The notes beneath the pieces are model-generated. The model saw nothing but the letters and a program-made list of their open reading frames with translations. It searched no databases and was not told the origin of the DNA. A stretch of DNA of 64,000 bases from Paenibacillus sp. PvR098 (GTDB taxonomy: Bacteria; Bacillota; Bacilli; Paenibacillales; NBRC-103111): the NCBI RefSeq assembly GCF_017833255.1, contig NZ_JAFIBU010000001.1, forward strand, positions 682,001 to 746,000, written 5' to 3'. The position numbers were made by a program, and so were the translations under genes. This document shows positions 52,556 to 61,827 of this stretch, piece after piece. Numbering within the stretch: the first letter of the stretch is position 1; every line of letters starts with the position of its first letter.

Positions 52556-53539
52556 ATGGCCGTACCATTACATGAAGATACGTGGGAGCTGTTCCAAGGC
52601 TTGACATTCGCCAAGCAATTAACCGCAGGCGAAACGCTTGCACGATTAGGGGAGCAATATCCCGGAATAGTGGCCTTATGTGCCGATCTCGGATATCCGA
52701 CCCGTTTGGCGGACTTTGGAAACAAATATCCGGATCGGTTTTTCGATTTCGGCATTGCCGAAAAAAATATGGTATCAGCTGCAGCCGGGTTGGCAACTAC
52801 GGGGAAAATTCCATTTGTGGCAACCTATGCATCGTTTCTTGGATTGCTATGCTGTGAGCAGATTAGAACCGATATTGCCTATCCTAAACTCAAAGTCAGA
52901 CTCATTGGCACACACACCGGAATTGCTATGGGTTTTTATGGTTCCTCGCACCATGCTACCGAGGATATTGCGATTATTCGATCGATGGCGAACATGACCG
53001 TGATTTCCCCAGCAGACGGGCAGGCTCTGTCGCAATTGATTGAGGAATCGGTCGTGTCATACGACGGGCCGATTTACTTCCGGGTGAGTAGAGGCCGGGA
53101 GGATGTAGTGTATACGTCGGATCGTCCTAAGAACGTTATCGGGAAAGCGAATGTACTCAGACAAGGTGAAGATTTAACCATTATTGCGTGTGGAATCACC
53201 GTGAAATCAGCATTGGACGCAGCGGAGCAATTAAATCAAGAAGGGCTGGAGGTACGTGTGCTCGATATGCATACCATTAAGCCTCTGGATCAAGAAGCCG
53301 TCTTTCAAGCGGCAAGAGAAACTGGAGCTATATTGACCGTTGAAGAACACAATATTTATGGCGGACTTGGGGGAGCTGTAGCGGAAGTGCTGATGGAGTC
53401 AGGCATACCGTGCAAATTTAAACGCCATGGCATCATGGATCAATATTCATTGATCGGTAAGCCTTACCACTTATACCATTACTACAAACTGGACGGTGAA
53501 GGGATCGCGTCCGTTGCGCGAGAAATAGTCAATCCATAA
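52556..53539 (+). CDS. Split transketolase, C-terminal subunit, pair 1
   Basis: A 327-residue subunit with the pyrimidine-binding and C-terminal domains. The activating Glu is in DFGIAEKNMVSAAAGLA; SSHHATEDIAIIRSMANMTVISPADG and GGLGGAVAEVL are also typical. It starts directly behind the N subunit, so both are made together as a heteromer. Confidence 0.85.
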   Translation: MAVPLHEDTWELFQGLTFAKQLTAGETLARLGEQYPGIVALCADLGYPTRLADFGNKYPDRFFDFGIAEKNMVSAAAGLATTGKIPFVATYASFLGLLCCEQIRTDIAYPKLKVRLIGTHTGIAMGFYGSSHHATEDIAIIRSMANMTVISPADGQALSQLIEESVVSYDGPIYFRVSRGREDVVYTSDRPKNVIGKANVLRQGEDLTIIACGITVKSALDAAEQLNQEGLEVRVLDMHTIKPLDQEAVFQAARETGAILTVEEHNIYGGLGGAVAEVLMESGIPCKFKRHGIMDQYSLIGKPYHLYHYYKLDGEGIASVAREIVNP

Positions 53540-53558
53540 CGATAAAAGGGGTACCCAT

Positions 53559-54317
53559 ATGAATTTCGATCAAAGAATTGCGCTCATTACAGGGGCCGGG
53601 TCCAAGCGGGGCATTGGTCGTGAAATCGCTAGACAGCTGGCCTCAAGAGGTGCTGCGGTAGTTCTGGCCGACATTGATGTGAGCGGGGTGCAAGAGGCAG
53701 CGAAGGAAATTGAAGATAGCGGCGGAATCGCCGTATCCATTCCGCTTGATGTAACCGACCGTAAGCAAATATCCCAAGCCGTAAGCGATATTGTTAACCG
53801 ATTCGGTAAATTAGACATTCTTGTCAATAACGCGGGCATTACCCGCCCGACACGAGTACTGGATATTTCGGAAGAGGAATGGGACCTCATTTTCAAAATC
53901 AATATGAAGGGGGTATTTCATCTTACCCAAGAAGTTCTTCCTTACATGAAACAGAACAGCTACGGTCGAATTATAAATTTGGGATCTGTTTCGGGAAAAA
54001 GAGGAGGCGGATTGTTCGGGGGCTCTCATTACTCTGCGGCGAAAGCAGCTGTAAGCGGTTTTTCGAAAGCGGTTGCAAGAGAGATGGCTGCTTTTGGTAT
54101 TACCTGTAACAGTGTGGCTCCCGGACTGATCGGGACAGAAATCACAGGCGGTCTGCTCACACCTCAATTGAAAGAGGAATTAGTAAGAGGGATTCCGGTT
54201 GGAAGGATTGGAACGATTGGAGACGTGGCCTATACGATTGTGTTTCTGGCTTCTGAAGAGGCGGGATATATTACCGGTGAAGAAATTGATATCAATGGCG
54301 GTATGCATATCGATTAA
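53559..54317 (+). CDS. Short-chain dehydrogenase/reductase
   Basis: A 252-residue NAD(P)-dependent SDR of the classical FabG-like type: TGAGSKRGIGREIA, NNAG, LGSVSGKRGG then HYSAAKAA with catalytic Ser-Tyr-Lys, and APGLIGTEI. Its place between transketolase and TRAP genes suggests it oxidises or reduces the imported compound or the transketolase product. AAAAGGGG precedes the ATG. Confidence 0.85.
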   Translation: MNFDQRIALITGAGSKRGIGREIARQLASRGAAVVLADIDVSGVQEAAKEIEDSGGIAVSIPLDVTDRKQISQAVSDIVNRFGKLDILVNNAGITRPTRVLDISEEEWDLIFKINMKGVFHLTQEVLPYMKQNSYGRIINLGSVSGKRGGGLFGGSHYSAAKAAVSGFSKAVAREMAAFGITCNSVAPGLIGTEITGGLLTPQLKEELVRGIPVGRIGTIGDVAYTIVFLASEEAGYITGEEIDINGGMHID

Positions 54318-54335
54318 ATATTGAGGGGATGCCAT

Positions 54336-55370
54336 ATGAAAAAAGTGCTTTGTATACTGCTTACTTTAAGCATGGTATTGGCAGCGTGCTCTTCCGGTGG
54401 GTCGAATTCAAGCTCAAGTCCAAATACATCAGGTTCTCCAATGCCTGCAAGCAATGATAAGAAAATCATTATTAAATTGGGACATAGCAGTGTCGAAACG
54501 AACTTCAGACATCAGGCGGCGCTGAAATTTAAAGAATTGGTTGATCAAAAGTCCAATGGAACTATGGAAGTGCAAGTTTTCCCCTCTGAACAATTGGGCA
54601 GTGAGTCGGCCATGCTTCAAAGCCTGGTCACCAACTCGATCCAAGCAACGCCAGTGGCAACTGGTCTATTCGCCAAATATTACAGCAACATCGGCGTTAT
54701 CGAATTACCTTACCTATTCGAAAATTTTGAACAGGCATGGAAGGTGCTGGATGGACCTGTGGGCAAAGAGCTTGCCGAACCGTTGACCGGCAAAGGCATC
54801 AGGATTATCAGCTATTGGGAGAATGGTTTCAGACAGATTACGAATAACAAAAGGCCTATCGAGAAACCTGAGGATTTAAAAGGAGTGAAAATTCGAACGC
54901 CCGAGATACCTATTTCACTGAGTGTTCTCAAAGCGATGGGGGCCAATTCGGTAGGGATGGCATTCGGTGAGCTATTCCCGGCTTTAGAGCAGAACGTGGT
55001 TGACGGACAGGAAAATCCGCTAACAAACATTAATGCAAGTAAGTTTTATGAAGTCCAAAAATATCTTTCTATGACAGGTCATCAATACAGCCCGGTGCCT
55101 TTTGCCGTTAGTGAAACCTTCTGGAAAAGTTTATCGGCGGATCAACAAAAAATCATATCGGATAGCGGTAAAGAAGCGGGACAAATGATGCGGGAGCTGG
55201 TTAAGCAAGATGATGTCAAGCTGAAGGCCGAGCTTCAGGCCAAAGGCATGCTGATCAATGAACCCGACAAAAAACCGTTTCAGGAAGCCGTTGCTCCGGT
55301 CTACAAGGAATATGAAAGCACGTATGGCAAGGAATTGATTGAAAAAGTACGTAATGCTGCCAAACAGTAA
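54336..55370 (+). CDS. dctP: TRAP transporter substrate-binding lipoprotein DctP, copy 1
   Basis: A 344-residue lipoprotein: lipobox VLAAC, a Ser/Pro-rich linker and the DctP fold (IIIKLGHSSVETNFRHQAALKF; LGSESAMLQSL; LKGVKIRTPEIPISLSVLKAMGA; the carboxylate-binding Arg in KIRTPE; ENPLTNINASKFYEVQKYL). It binds an organic acid and passes it to DctQ/DctM encoded 3 kb downstream. It is a tandem duplicate of the next gene. ATG 54336 follows GAGGGG. Confidence 0.9.
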   Translation: MKKVLCILLTLSMVLAACSSGGSNSSSSPNTSGSPMPASNDKKIIIKLGHSSVETNFRHQAALKFKELVDQKSNGTMEVQVFPSEQLGSESAMLQSLVTNSIQATPVATGLFAKYYSNIGVIELPYLFENFEQAWKVLDGPVGKELAEPLTGKGIRIISYWENGFRQITNNKRPIEKPEDLKGVKIRTPEIPISLSVLKAMGANSVGMAFGELFPALEQNVVDGQENPLTNINASKFYEVQKYLSMTGHQYSPVPFAVSETFWKSLSADQQKIISDSGKEAGQMMRELVKQDDVKLKAELQAKGMLINEPDKKPFQEAVAPVYKEYESTYGKELIEKVRNAAKQ

Positions 55371-55410
55371 AGACGATTTGCACATCAATGAATGGATGAG
55401 GGGATGCAAT

Positions 55411-56457
55411 ATGAAAAAAATATTTGCCATTTTACTCACAGTATCCATGGTACTTTTTTTGGCATCGTGCTCTTCCGGTGGCACTCCATCTACTCCGAGC
55501 CCCAATGCATCAAACAACAATACGCCAACGCCGGCGAACAATGATAAGAAAATCATCATTAAATTGGGTCATGCACTCACCGAAACGAACTTCAGGCATA
55601 CGGCGGCGCTGAAATTTAAAGAGCTGGTAGAGCAAAAGTCGAACGGAACAATGGAAGTGCAGGTTTTCTCGGGTGAACAATTAGGCAGTGAATCCGCCAT
55701 GCTGCAGAGTATTGTGACGAATTCTATTCAGGCGACGCCAGTAGCTACGGGTCTCTTTGCCAAATATAGTCCCAGCATCGGAGTCATCGAATTACCGTAT
55801 TTGTTCGAGAATTTCGAGCAGGCATGGAAGGTGCTGGATGGTGCTGTCGGTAAAGAGCTGGCCGATCCGTTAATCGGTAAAGGCATACGGATTATCAGCT
55901 ATTGGGAGAATGGATTTAGACAAATCACGAATAGCAAAAAGCCTATCGAAAAGCCGGAGGATTTAAAAGGGGTTAAAATTCGAACGCCCGAAATACCGGT
56001 ATCACTGAGCGTTCTTAAAGCAATGGGGGCTAATTCTTTAGGAATGGCGTACAGCGAGCTATACCCTGCTTTGGAACAGCACGTAGTTGATGGACAGGAG
56101 AATCCGCTTACGAACATTAATGCGAGCAAGTTTTATGAAGTCCAAAAATATCTTTCTATGACAGGACATCAATACAGCCCGGTGCCTTTTGCCGTTAGTG
56201 AAGCCTTCTGGAAAACATTATCTCCGGATCAGCAAAAAATCATATCGGATAGCGGTAAAGAAGCGGGACAAATGATGCGGGAGCTGGTCAAGCAAGATGA
56301 CATCAAGCTGAAGGCCGAGCTGCAGACCAAGGGAATGCTGATCAATGAACCCGACAAAAAACCGTTTCAGGAAGCCGTTGCTCCGGTCTACAAGGAATAT
56401 GAAAGCACCTATGGTAAAGAGTTAATTGAAAAAGTTCGAAGCGCTGCCAGACAGTAA
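55411..56457 (+). CDS. dctP: TRAP transporter substrate-binding lipoprotein DctP, copy 2
   Basis: A 348-residue lipoprotein (lipobox LFLASC) very similar to copy 1 along its whole length, with most differences in the linker and at scattered sites such as NSVGMAFGELFPALEQN versus NSLGMAYSELYPALEQH. The substrate Arg segment KIRTPE is identical. The pair arose by recent duplication and may have slightly different ligands for a single permease. Confidence 0.9.
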   Translation: MKKIFAILLTVSMVLFLASCSSGGTPSTPSPNASNNNTPTPANNDKKIIIKLGHALTETNFRHTAALKFKELVEQKSNGTMEVQVFSGEQLGSESAMLQSIVTNSIQATPVATGLFAKYSPSIGVIELPYLFENFEQAWKVLDGAVGKELADPLIGKGIRIISYWENGFRQITNSKKPIEKPEDLKGVKIRTPEIPVSLSVLKAMGANSLGMAYSELYPALEQHVVDGQENPLTNINASKFYEVQKYLSMTGHQYSPVPFAVSEAFWKTLSPDQQKIISDSGKEAGQMMRELVKQDDIKLKAELQTKGMLINEPDKKPFQEAVAPVYKEYESTYGKELIEKVRSAARQ

Positions 56458-56470
56458 GGAATGGGGTTCG

Positions 56471-56497
56471 CCGCCCCTGGTTTGGGGCGGGTTTCCT
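56471..56497 (+). terminator. Hairpin between dctP copy 2 and the second transketolase pair
   Basis: CCGCCCC and GGGGCGG pair around TGGTTT and are followed by GTTTCCTT. It may partly terminate or stabilise the dctP messages, which commonly need higher expression than the downstream genes. Confidence 0.6.
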
Positions 56498-56530
56498 TGA
56501 AATCTCCAGTCGTTTGGAGGGGGTCTTATA

Positions 56531-57358
56531 TTGTCTCAAGCATCCTTGACCATGGAACCACTTAAAGAGAAGGCTCTGGTTATTCGAAAACAGATCATTA
56601 CGATGGTGGAGGCTGCTCAGTCCGGACACCCGGGCGCTTCGCTTTCCTCTGTTGAACTCGTAACCGCTCTATATTTTTCGGTAATGAATATCGATCCTTT
56701 AAGACCCGATTGGGACAAACGCGACCGGTTTGTATAATCTAAAGGTCATGCTAGCCCAGTTCTATACGCGGCTTTGGCAGAGAGAGGATATTTTCCTAAG
56801 GAAGAATTGAGCACATTCCGCCAGATAAACAGCAGACTTCAAGGCCATCCTGACATGAGAAAAACACCTGGTGTTGATATGTCCACCGGATCATTAGGAC
56901 AGGGATTTGCTAGTTCGGTAGGCATGGCGTTAGGACTTCGAAACAAGGGAATACCGGCATATACTTATGCTCTATTGGGAGATGGAGAATTAAACGAAGG
57001 CATCGTTTGGGAGTCTGCCATGATTGCATCCCATTATAAAACAAATCATCTGATAGCGATCGTCGATAAGAATGGAAAGCAAGCAGGCGGTTTCACCAAG
57101 GATATCATTCATATGGAAGATGTAATGAAAAAATGGGAGTCTTTCGGTTGAAACGCGATGGAAATCGACGGGCATCATTTTGGGCAAATACTGGCTGGAA
57201 TAGCTCAGGTTAAAGCGTGCAAAGACAAACCTTCCGTACTGATTGCTAAAACCGTCAAAGGAAAAGGGATTTCCTTCATGGAACGTGGAAACGAATTTTA
57301 CGGAGAAAAATTAAGCAAAGCCGAAATTCAGTTGGCCAAACAGGAATTGTTGGGCTAA
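56531..57358 (+). pseudogene. Split transketolase, N-terminal subunit, pair 2, with two in-frame stops
   Basis: The frame runs from TTG 56531 (GGAGGGGG upstream) to 57358 without frameshift and encodes a clear transketolase N subunit (EAAQSGHPGASLSSVELVTALYF; GDGELNEGIVWESAM; AIVDKNGKQ). A TAA at 56736-56738 replaces Leu in RDRFV-x-SKGHA, and a TGA at about 57149-57151 replaces Trp in ESFG-x-NAMEIDGH. All else is conserved, so the inactivation is recent, or the stops are read through. I favour a pseudogene. Confidence 0.75.
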
Positions 57359-57371
57359 GGAGGGATACCCG

Positions 57372-58316
57372 CTGGAGAATCCAAGTGCAGCCTATTGTGA
57401 GGAGCTTATCCGTTTAGCTGATACACGCTCCGATATTGTACTTATTACCGCAGATTCCTCCGATCCTATAGGACTGGGGCCATTTATCGAAAAGCACCCG
57501 GACAAATTTTACGATGTCGGCATTGCGGAACAGGCCATGACCAGTATCGCCGCAGGGTTTGCCAGTCTCGGGTTTACTCCCTTTGTCTCTGCCTTTGCCA
57601 TGTTTCAAGCCTTACGGGCTGGCGACAATATAAGAAATGGAATTGCTTATCCTTTACTTAATGTGAAAATCGTATCTGCGAATATCAGTGTTCATGTCGG
57701 TAAAAACGGGGCGACTCACCACGCGCTTGAAGATATAGCCATCATGAGGTCGATCCCCAATATGACCGTGGTGTCTCCAGCTGATGCGAATTCGACGAGA
57801 AGACTGATACGGCAAGTTGCCGAGATGGTGGGTCCAGTCTACGTCAGATTGGATAAAGTCCCTATTCCGGTTGTTTATGGGGAGGATGAACCAGTTAACC
57901 TGGGTAAAGGCAAGATTTTGAGGACAGGCAAGGATGTGGCCATATTAGCCACCGGGTCTATGGTCAGTACCGCGGTCGAGGCTTCAAAACAGTTAACTCT
58001 GCAAGGAATAACATCTATGGTGATTGATATTCACACGATCAAACCGTTGGATGAGGAAGTAATCATTTCGTGTGCACGGACTAATAAAGCCATAGTCACC
58101 GTTGAACCGCATAGTATCATCGGAGGGCTTGGCGGAGCGGTATCGGAGCTGCTAGGCAATACACTGCCGGTACCGATTGAACGAGTCGGCATCAGGGACC
58201 GATTTACCGAGTCGGGCTTAGTAAACGATCTGAATCATAAATATGGCCTTACAGTCCAATCCGTTGTCCAAGCGGTAGAAAAGGTGCTTGAACGTAAGAA
58301 ACAGCATATCAAATAA
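57372..58316 (+). CDS. Split transketolase, C-terminal subunit, pair 2, with a CTG start
   Basis: A 314-residue C subunit (TADSSDPIGLGPFIEKHPD; activating Glu in DVGIAEQAMTSIAAGF; HHALEDIAIMRSIPNMTVVSPADA; GGLGGAVSELL). The family N terminus begins at a CTG, 57372, preceded by AAGGAGGGATACC; no ATG, GTG or TTG is in frame before Met 57537, which would drop 55 needed residues. Either CTG initiates, or the start codon is a mutated ATG/GTG/TTG, in keeping with the damaged N subunit. Confidence 0.65.
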   Translation: MENPSAAYCEELIRLADTRSDIVLITADSSDPIGLGPFIEKHPDKFYDVGIAEQAMTSIAAGFASLGFTPFVSAFAMFQALRAGDNIRNGIAYPLLNVKIVSANISVHVGKNGATHHALEDIAIMRSIPNMTVVSPADANSTRRLIRQVAEMVGPVYVRLDKVPIPVVYGEDEPVNLGKGKILRTGKDVAILATGSMVSTAVEASKQLTLQGITSMVIDIHTIKPLDEEVIISCARTNKAIVTVEPHSIIGGLGGAVSELLGNTLPVPIERVGIRDRFTESGLVNDLNHKYGLTVQSVVQAVEKVLERKKQHIK

Positions 58317-58344
58317 CGGATTTAATCCAAAGGTGGTGTTATCC

Positions 58345-58851
58345 ATGCAAAAAATGTTCAAGCCGATCAGAAATCTTCTTAATCTCGCTATCGTTATCTC
58401 ACTGACGGCCATGAGTATCCTTGTTTTTGGCAACGCCGTATTGCGCTATGTTTTTGATTCCGGCATTTCCTGGACGGAAGAAATGGCACGATTTTTATTA
58501 ATTTGGATGACATTTCTCGGAGCCATCGCCGCATTAAAAGATAACCAGCATTTGGGGGTCGATATGTTTGTCAAAAAGCTACCTATGTCGCTTAGAAAAA
58601 TCGCATTTGTTCTGAGCAACTTGATGGTTCTTTATTGTCTTTGGTTGGTTTTCTTAGGGAGCTGGAATATTACGATACTGAATATCGACAACAGAGCCCC
58701 GGCAACCGGAATGCGTCTCTTTCTGGTTTATGGCATTGGTGTGGTTACCAGTATAAGTATGGGAGCTATACTGTTATACAATATATTCCAGGCGTTATTC
58801 AAGAAAAATAATGACAGCGATCTCACTTTCACGAGCGATTCGGAAGAATGA
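58345..58851 (+). CDS. dctQ: TRAP transporter small permease DctQ
   Basis: A 168-residue membrane protein with four predicted helices and the DctQ-family pattern FGNAVLRYVFDSGISWTEEMARFLLIWMTFLGAIAALKDNQHLGVD. It links the binding protein to the large permease. AAGGTGG precedes ATG 58345. Confidence 0.9.
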   Translation: MQKMFKPIRNLLNLAIVISLTAMSILVFGNAVLRYVFDSGISWTEEMARFLLIWMTFLGAIAALKDNQHLGVDMFVKKLPMSLRKIAFVLSNLMVLYCLWLVFLGSWNITILNIDNRAPATGMRLFLVYGIGVVTSISMGAILLYNIFQALFKKNNDSDLTFTSDSEE

Positions 58852-58891
58852 ACGAGTTCTGTAATCCATAAGTAAAGGGGAGGGCAAGAAC

Positions 58892-60175
58892 GTGACAATA
58901 GCCGTATTTGTAGGTTCGCTTCTCGGCGCGATGGCTTTAGGCATACCGATTGCTTTTTCCCTCTTGCTTTGCGGAGTTGCGTTAATGTTTTATCTGGGTA
59001 CCTTTGATACGTCCATTATTGCGCAAAACCTAATCAATGGCGTAGATAACTTTTCTCTTATGGCGATTCCATTTTTTATTCTTGCAGGGGAACTGATGAA
59101 TGCGGGCGGGATCTCCAAACGGATTGTAAACCTGGCTTTGTCCTTGGTTGGGCATATTCGCGGCAGCCTCGGGTATGTTGTTATTATCGGGAGTGTTCTG
59201 TTTGCCGGACTTTCCGGCTCGGCTGTTGCGGACACGGCTGCACTAGGCGCTATCTTGATCCCGATGATGGTTAAAGCAGGCTACGATCGCAACCGGGCAA
59301 GCGGACTGGTTGCAGGGAGCGGTATCATAGCCCCCATTATCCCGCCGAGTATCCCCATGATTTTATATGGGGTAACCGCGAATGTATCGATCACCAAATT
59401 ATTTCTAGGGGGCATTGCGCCTGGTTTACTGATGGCGGTAGGTTTGGCGGTTTGCTGGTGGTGGCTTTCACGCTCAGGAACCTATCAGGTATATCCACGC
59501 AAATCGTTCAAAGAGATTTTCGGGACCTTCCTAGATTCGATCTGGGCTCTCCTATTGCCTATATTTATTATTGTGGGGATGCGCGGAGGGGTTTTCACCA
59601 TTACGGAATCGGCGGTGATGGCCGCATTCTATGCTTTAGTTGTCGGTTTATTCATTTATCGGGAATTGAAGTTGGAACAGATGTTCGATGTTTTGTTATC
59701 GGCAGCCAAAACCACGAGCATAGTTTTGTTCCTTACTGCTGCGGCTATGGTTTCCGCATGGCAAATCACGATCGCGAACATTCCAGCCGAAGTAGCGAGT
59801 ATGCTGGGACCGTTCATTGAGCATAAAACTCTTCTTTTGCTGATCATTATGGTGATCGTATTTTTGGTTGGTACAGCTATGGATTTGACCCCAACGATTT
59901 TAATACTTACACCCGTATTGATGCCTATTATCCATGCGGCGGGAATTGATCCTGTTTATTTTGGCATTCTCTATGTTCTTAACAATTGTATAGGGCTTCT
60001 AACACCGCCGGTAGGAACAGTTCTTAATGTGGCTGCTAGTGTAGGGAAGACCAATATGGAAGGGATTATGAAGGGCGTTTGGCCTTTCTTGTGGGTACAC
60101 GTTGTGATCCTGCTTCTGCTGGTGTTGTTTCCCCAAATTGTTACGGTTCCTTTGGAACTTTTGTATAATAAGTGA
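58892..60175 (+). CDS. dctM: TRAP transporter large permease DctM
   Basis: A 427-residue ion-coupled permease with about 11-12 helices. Typical DctM segments are IPFFILAGELMNAGGISKRIVNLA, GLSGSAVADTAALGAILIPMM, GIIAPIIPPSIPMILYG and NNCIGLLTPPVGTVLNV. GTG 58892 follows GGGGAGGG. With DctP and DctQ it imports an organic acid by a sodium or proton gradient. Confidence 0.9.
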   Translation: MTIAVFVGSLLGAMALGIPIAFSLLLCGVALMFYLGTFDTSIIAQNLINGVDNFSLMAIPFFILAGELMNAGGISKRIVNLALSLVGHIRGSLGYVVIIGSVLFAGLSGSAVADTAALGAILIPMMVKAGYDRNRASGLVAGSGIIAPIIPPSIPMILYGVTANVSITKLFLGGIAPGLLMAVGLAVCWWWLSRSGTYQVYPRKSFKEIFGTFLDSIWALLLPIFIIVGMRGGVFTITESAVMAAFYALVVGLFIYRELKLEQMFDVLLSAAKTTSIVLFLTAAAMVSAWQITIANIPAEVASMLGPFIEHKTLLLLIIMVIVFLVGTAMDLTPTILILTPVLMPIIHAAGIDPVYFGILYVLNNCIGLLTPPVGTVLNVAASVGKTNMEGIMKGVWPFLWVHVVILLLLVLFPQIVTVPLELLYNK

Positions 60176-60204
60176 TTCTAATCAGCGCGCTATTTCATAA
60201 GAAT

Positions 60205-60223
60205 AAATTCATCAGATGAGCAT
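60205..60223. promoter_or_regulatory. Operator copy C before the amidohydrolase gene
   Basis: AAATTCATCAGATGAGCAT shares 16 of 19 bases with the perfect palindrome at 51484 and lies 41 bp before the amidohydrolase start. It marks a second GntR-controlled promoter within the cluster. Confidence 0.65.
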
Positions 60224-60263
60224 ATCTATGGGTACAAGAACCATCTAATAGGAGGAATGAACG

Positions 60264-61406
60264 ATGAGTAACAGAGAAACATTAGCGGATATTACGGTTG
60301 TAGACGTTGACGTACATGTGAATGATACTCCAAGGGAGCTTGCTCCTTATATCGATATGCCTTGGCGTAAGTCGCTGGAATATTTAGAGGAAGTCCCTTG
60401 GAGATATTTATCCATTCCCGGCTATGCGCCTCAGTTTAGAGATAATCTCCCTCTTTGGCCTGGAGGGAATACGATGTTCCGGCAAGTTACGAGTCCAGCT
60501 CAAATGAAAGAAGAATTATCCGCCTTTCATATCGACATCGGAGTGTTGTTTCCAGACCACCTCTTGCTGATCAATAATCTGCCTCAAGTGGAATATGCTG
60601 CGGCCCTAGCCAGAGCCTATAACGCATATATCGTAGACAAATGGTGCGATAAAGAGCAGGGCTTGAAGGGCTGCATCATTGCATGCTCCCAAGATCCTGA
60701 GGACGCAGCAAGGGAGATTGAGAAATATAAGGATGTGGAAGGAATTGTCGGCATATATCTTCCGTGTGCTGGACTCGATGTATTATGGGGTCATAAAAAA
60801 TATGATCCGATATTCCAAGCTGCCGAATCGGCCGGACTTCCGTTAATTCTTCATGCTGCGACCACCTTGGTACCGCATTTCCCGAATAATGTTCATCAAT
60901 ACGAAACGCTCATAGGACAGTTTGTTTTCCCTCACTGCTTCTCTATGATGGCGAATATGTTGAAAATGATGGAGAAGGGAATACCTGTTCGTTTTCCTAA
61001 ATTGAAAATTTGTTTTGAAGAAGCGGGAATTTCATGGGTGCCGTTTATGATGATGAGATTAGATAAAGTGTACCTGGAGCAGCGCAGAGAGTGGGGAATC
61101 CTGGAGCATCCTCCAAGTCACTATGTCAAAAACTTTTACTATGCTACACAACCGATCGAGGAGCCGGATAAACCTGAGCATTTAAAGCAGATCATCGACA
61201 TGTTTGAAGGGGAAAATCGTGTGATGTTTGCTTCCGATTGGCCGCACCATGATTTTGACCACCCAAGAGAAGTATTTAACAACCCGGCCTTTACTCCGGA
61301 GCTGCGACGTAAGATCATGGGCGAGAATGCGTTGGAATTTTTTAATATCGACAAAACAGGTCGCCGGTTAAACCTTGAAAAGAAAGCCATAGACCAAATC
61401 AAGTAA
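60264..61406 (+). CDS. Amidohydrolase-2 family metal enzyme
   Basis: A 380-residue TIM-barrel enzyme of the ACMSD/gamma-resorcylate decarboxylase superfamily. The N-terminal metal motif is VVDVDVHVN; later metal ligands are in LPLILHAATT and FASDWPHHDFDHP. Members decarboxylate hydroxy-aromatic acids or hydrolyse lactones and amides. In this cluster it may release CO2 or open a ring. AGGAGG precedes the ATG. Substrate unknown. Confidence 0.8.
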   Translation: MSNRETLADITVVDVDVHVNDTPRELAPYIDMPWRKSLEYLEEVPWRYLSIPGYAPQFRDNLPLWPGGNTMFRQVTSPAQMKEELSAFHIDIGVLFPDHLLLINNLPQVEYAAALARAYNAYIVDKWCDKEQGLKGCIIACSQDPEDAAREIEKYKDVEGIVGIYLPCAGLDVLWGHKKYDPIFQAAESAGLPLILHAATTLVPHFPNNVHQYETLIGQFVFPHCFSMMANMLKMMEKGIPVRFPKLKICFEEAGISWVPFMMMRLDKVYLEQRREWGILEHPPSHYVKNFYYATQPIEEPDKPEHLKQIIDMFEGENRVMFASDWPHHDFDHPREVFNNPAFTPELRRKIMGENALEFFNIDKTGRRLNLEKKAIDQIK

Positions 61407-61433
61407 GTGAATGAGGAATGAGGAGGGTGATCG

Positions 61434-61793
61434 ATGGTGGCGGGTGGAGATATTGTAGGGAAAGTAGAGGATTTTCCTAAGGGTTCACATAAAGTGGTCA
61501 AGGTGAAAAACAGAGAAATCGGAGTGTTTAATATTGACGGCGAACTGTATGCCCTCCCTAACCTATGTCCGCATCAGGTGGGACCCGTATGTGAAGGGAG
61601 AGTATCGGGCACGCTGGCCGCTAATAAAGATACGAATTGGCAAAAGCAATGGATCAAAGACGGCGAAATCATAGCTTGTCCATGGCATGGTCTGGAGTAC
61701 GAAATTAAAACGGGACAATGTCTGGCTTATCAAGAAATTAAACTTAGAACGTATAAGGTGGAAGTACAGGATGGTTTAGTCCGTTTGGCATAA
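61434..61793 (+). CDS. Rieske [2Fe-2S] ferredoxin-like protein
   Basis: A 119-residue soluble Rieske protein with ligands Cys45/His47 (LCPHQVG) and Cys82/His85 (CPWHGLEY). The loop between the pairs is about ten residues longer than in standard Rieske ferredoxins. Such proteins carry electrons to a ring-hydroxylating oxygenase or act as a domain partner; no oxygenase lies in this cluster, the nearest being at 11945. ATG 61434 follows GAGGGTGAT. Confidence 0.85.
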   Translation: MVAGGDIVGKVEDFPKGSHKVVKVKNREIGVFNIDGELYALPNLCPHQVGPVCEGRVSGTLAANKDTNWQKQWIKDGEIIACPWHGLEYEIKTGQCLAYQEIKLRTYKVEVQDGLVRLA

Positions 61794-61827
61794 ACAACGG
61801 CTGCCAGATCATAAGGGGAAGATTGAA

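Noticed and set aside
56736..57151. Recoding of TAA/TGA (selenocysteine or readthrough) in the transketolase subunit
   Set aside because: One stop is TAA at a Leu position and the other TGA at a Trp position; no SECIS-like element was seen, so two mutations are simpler.
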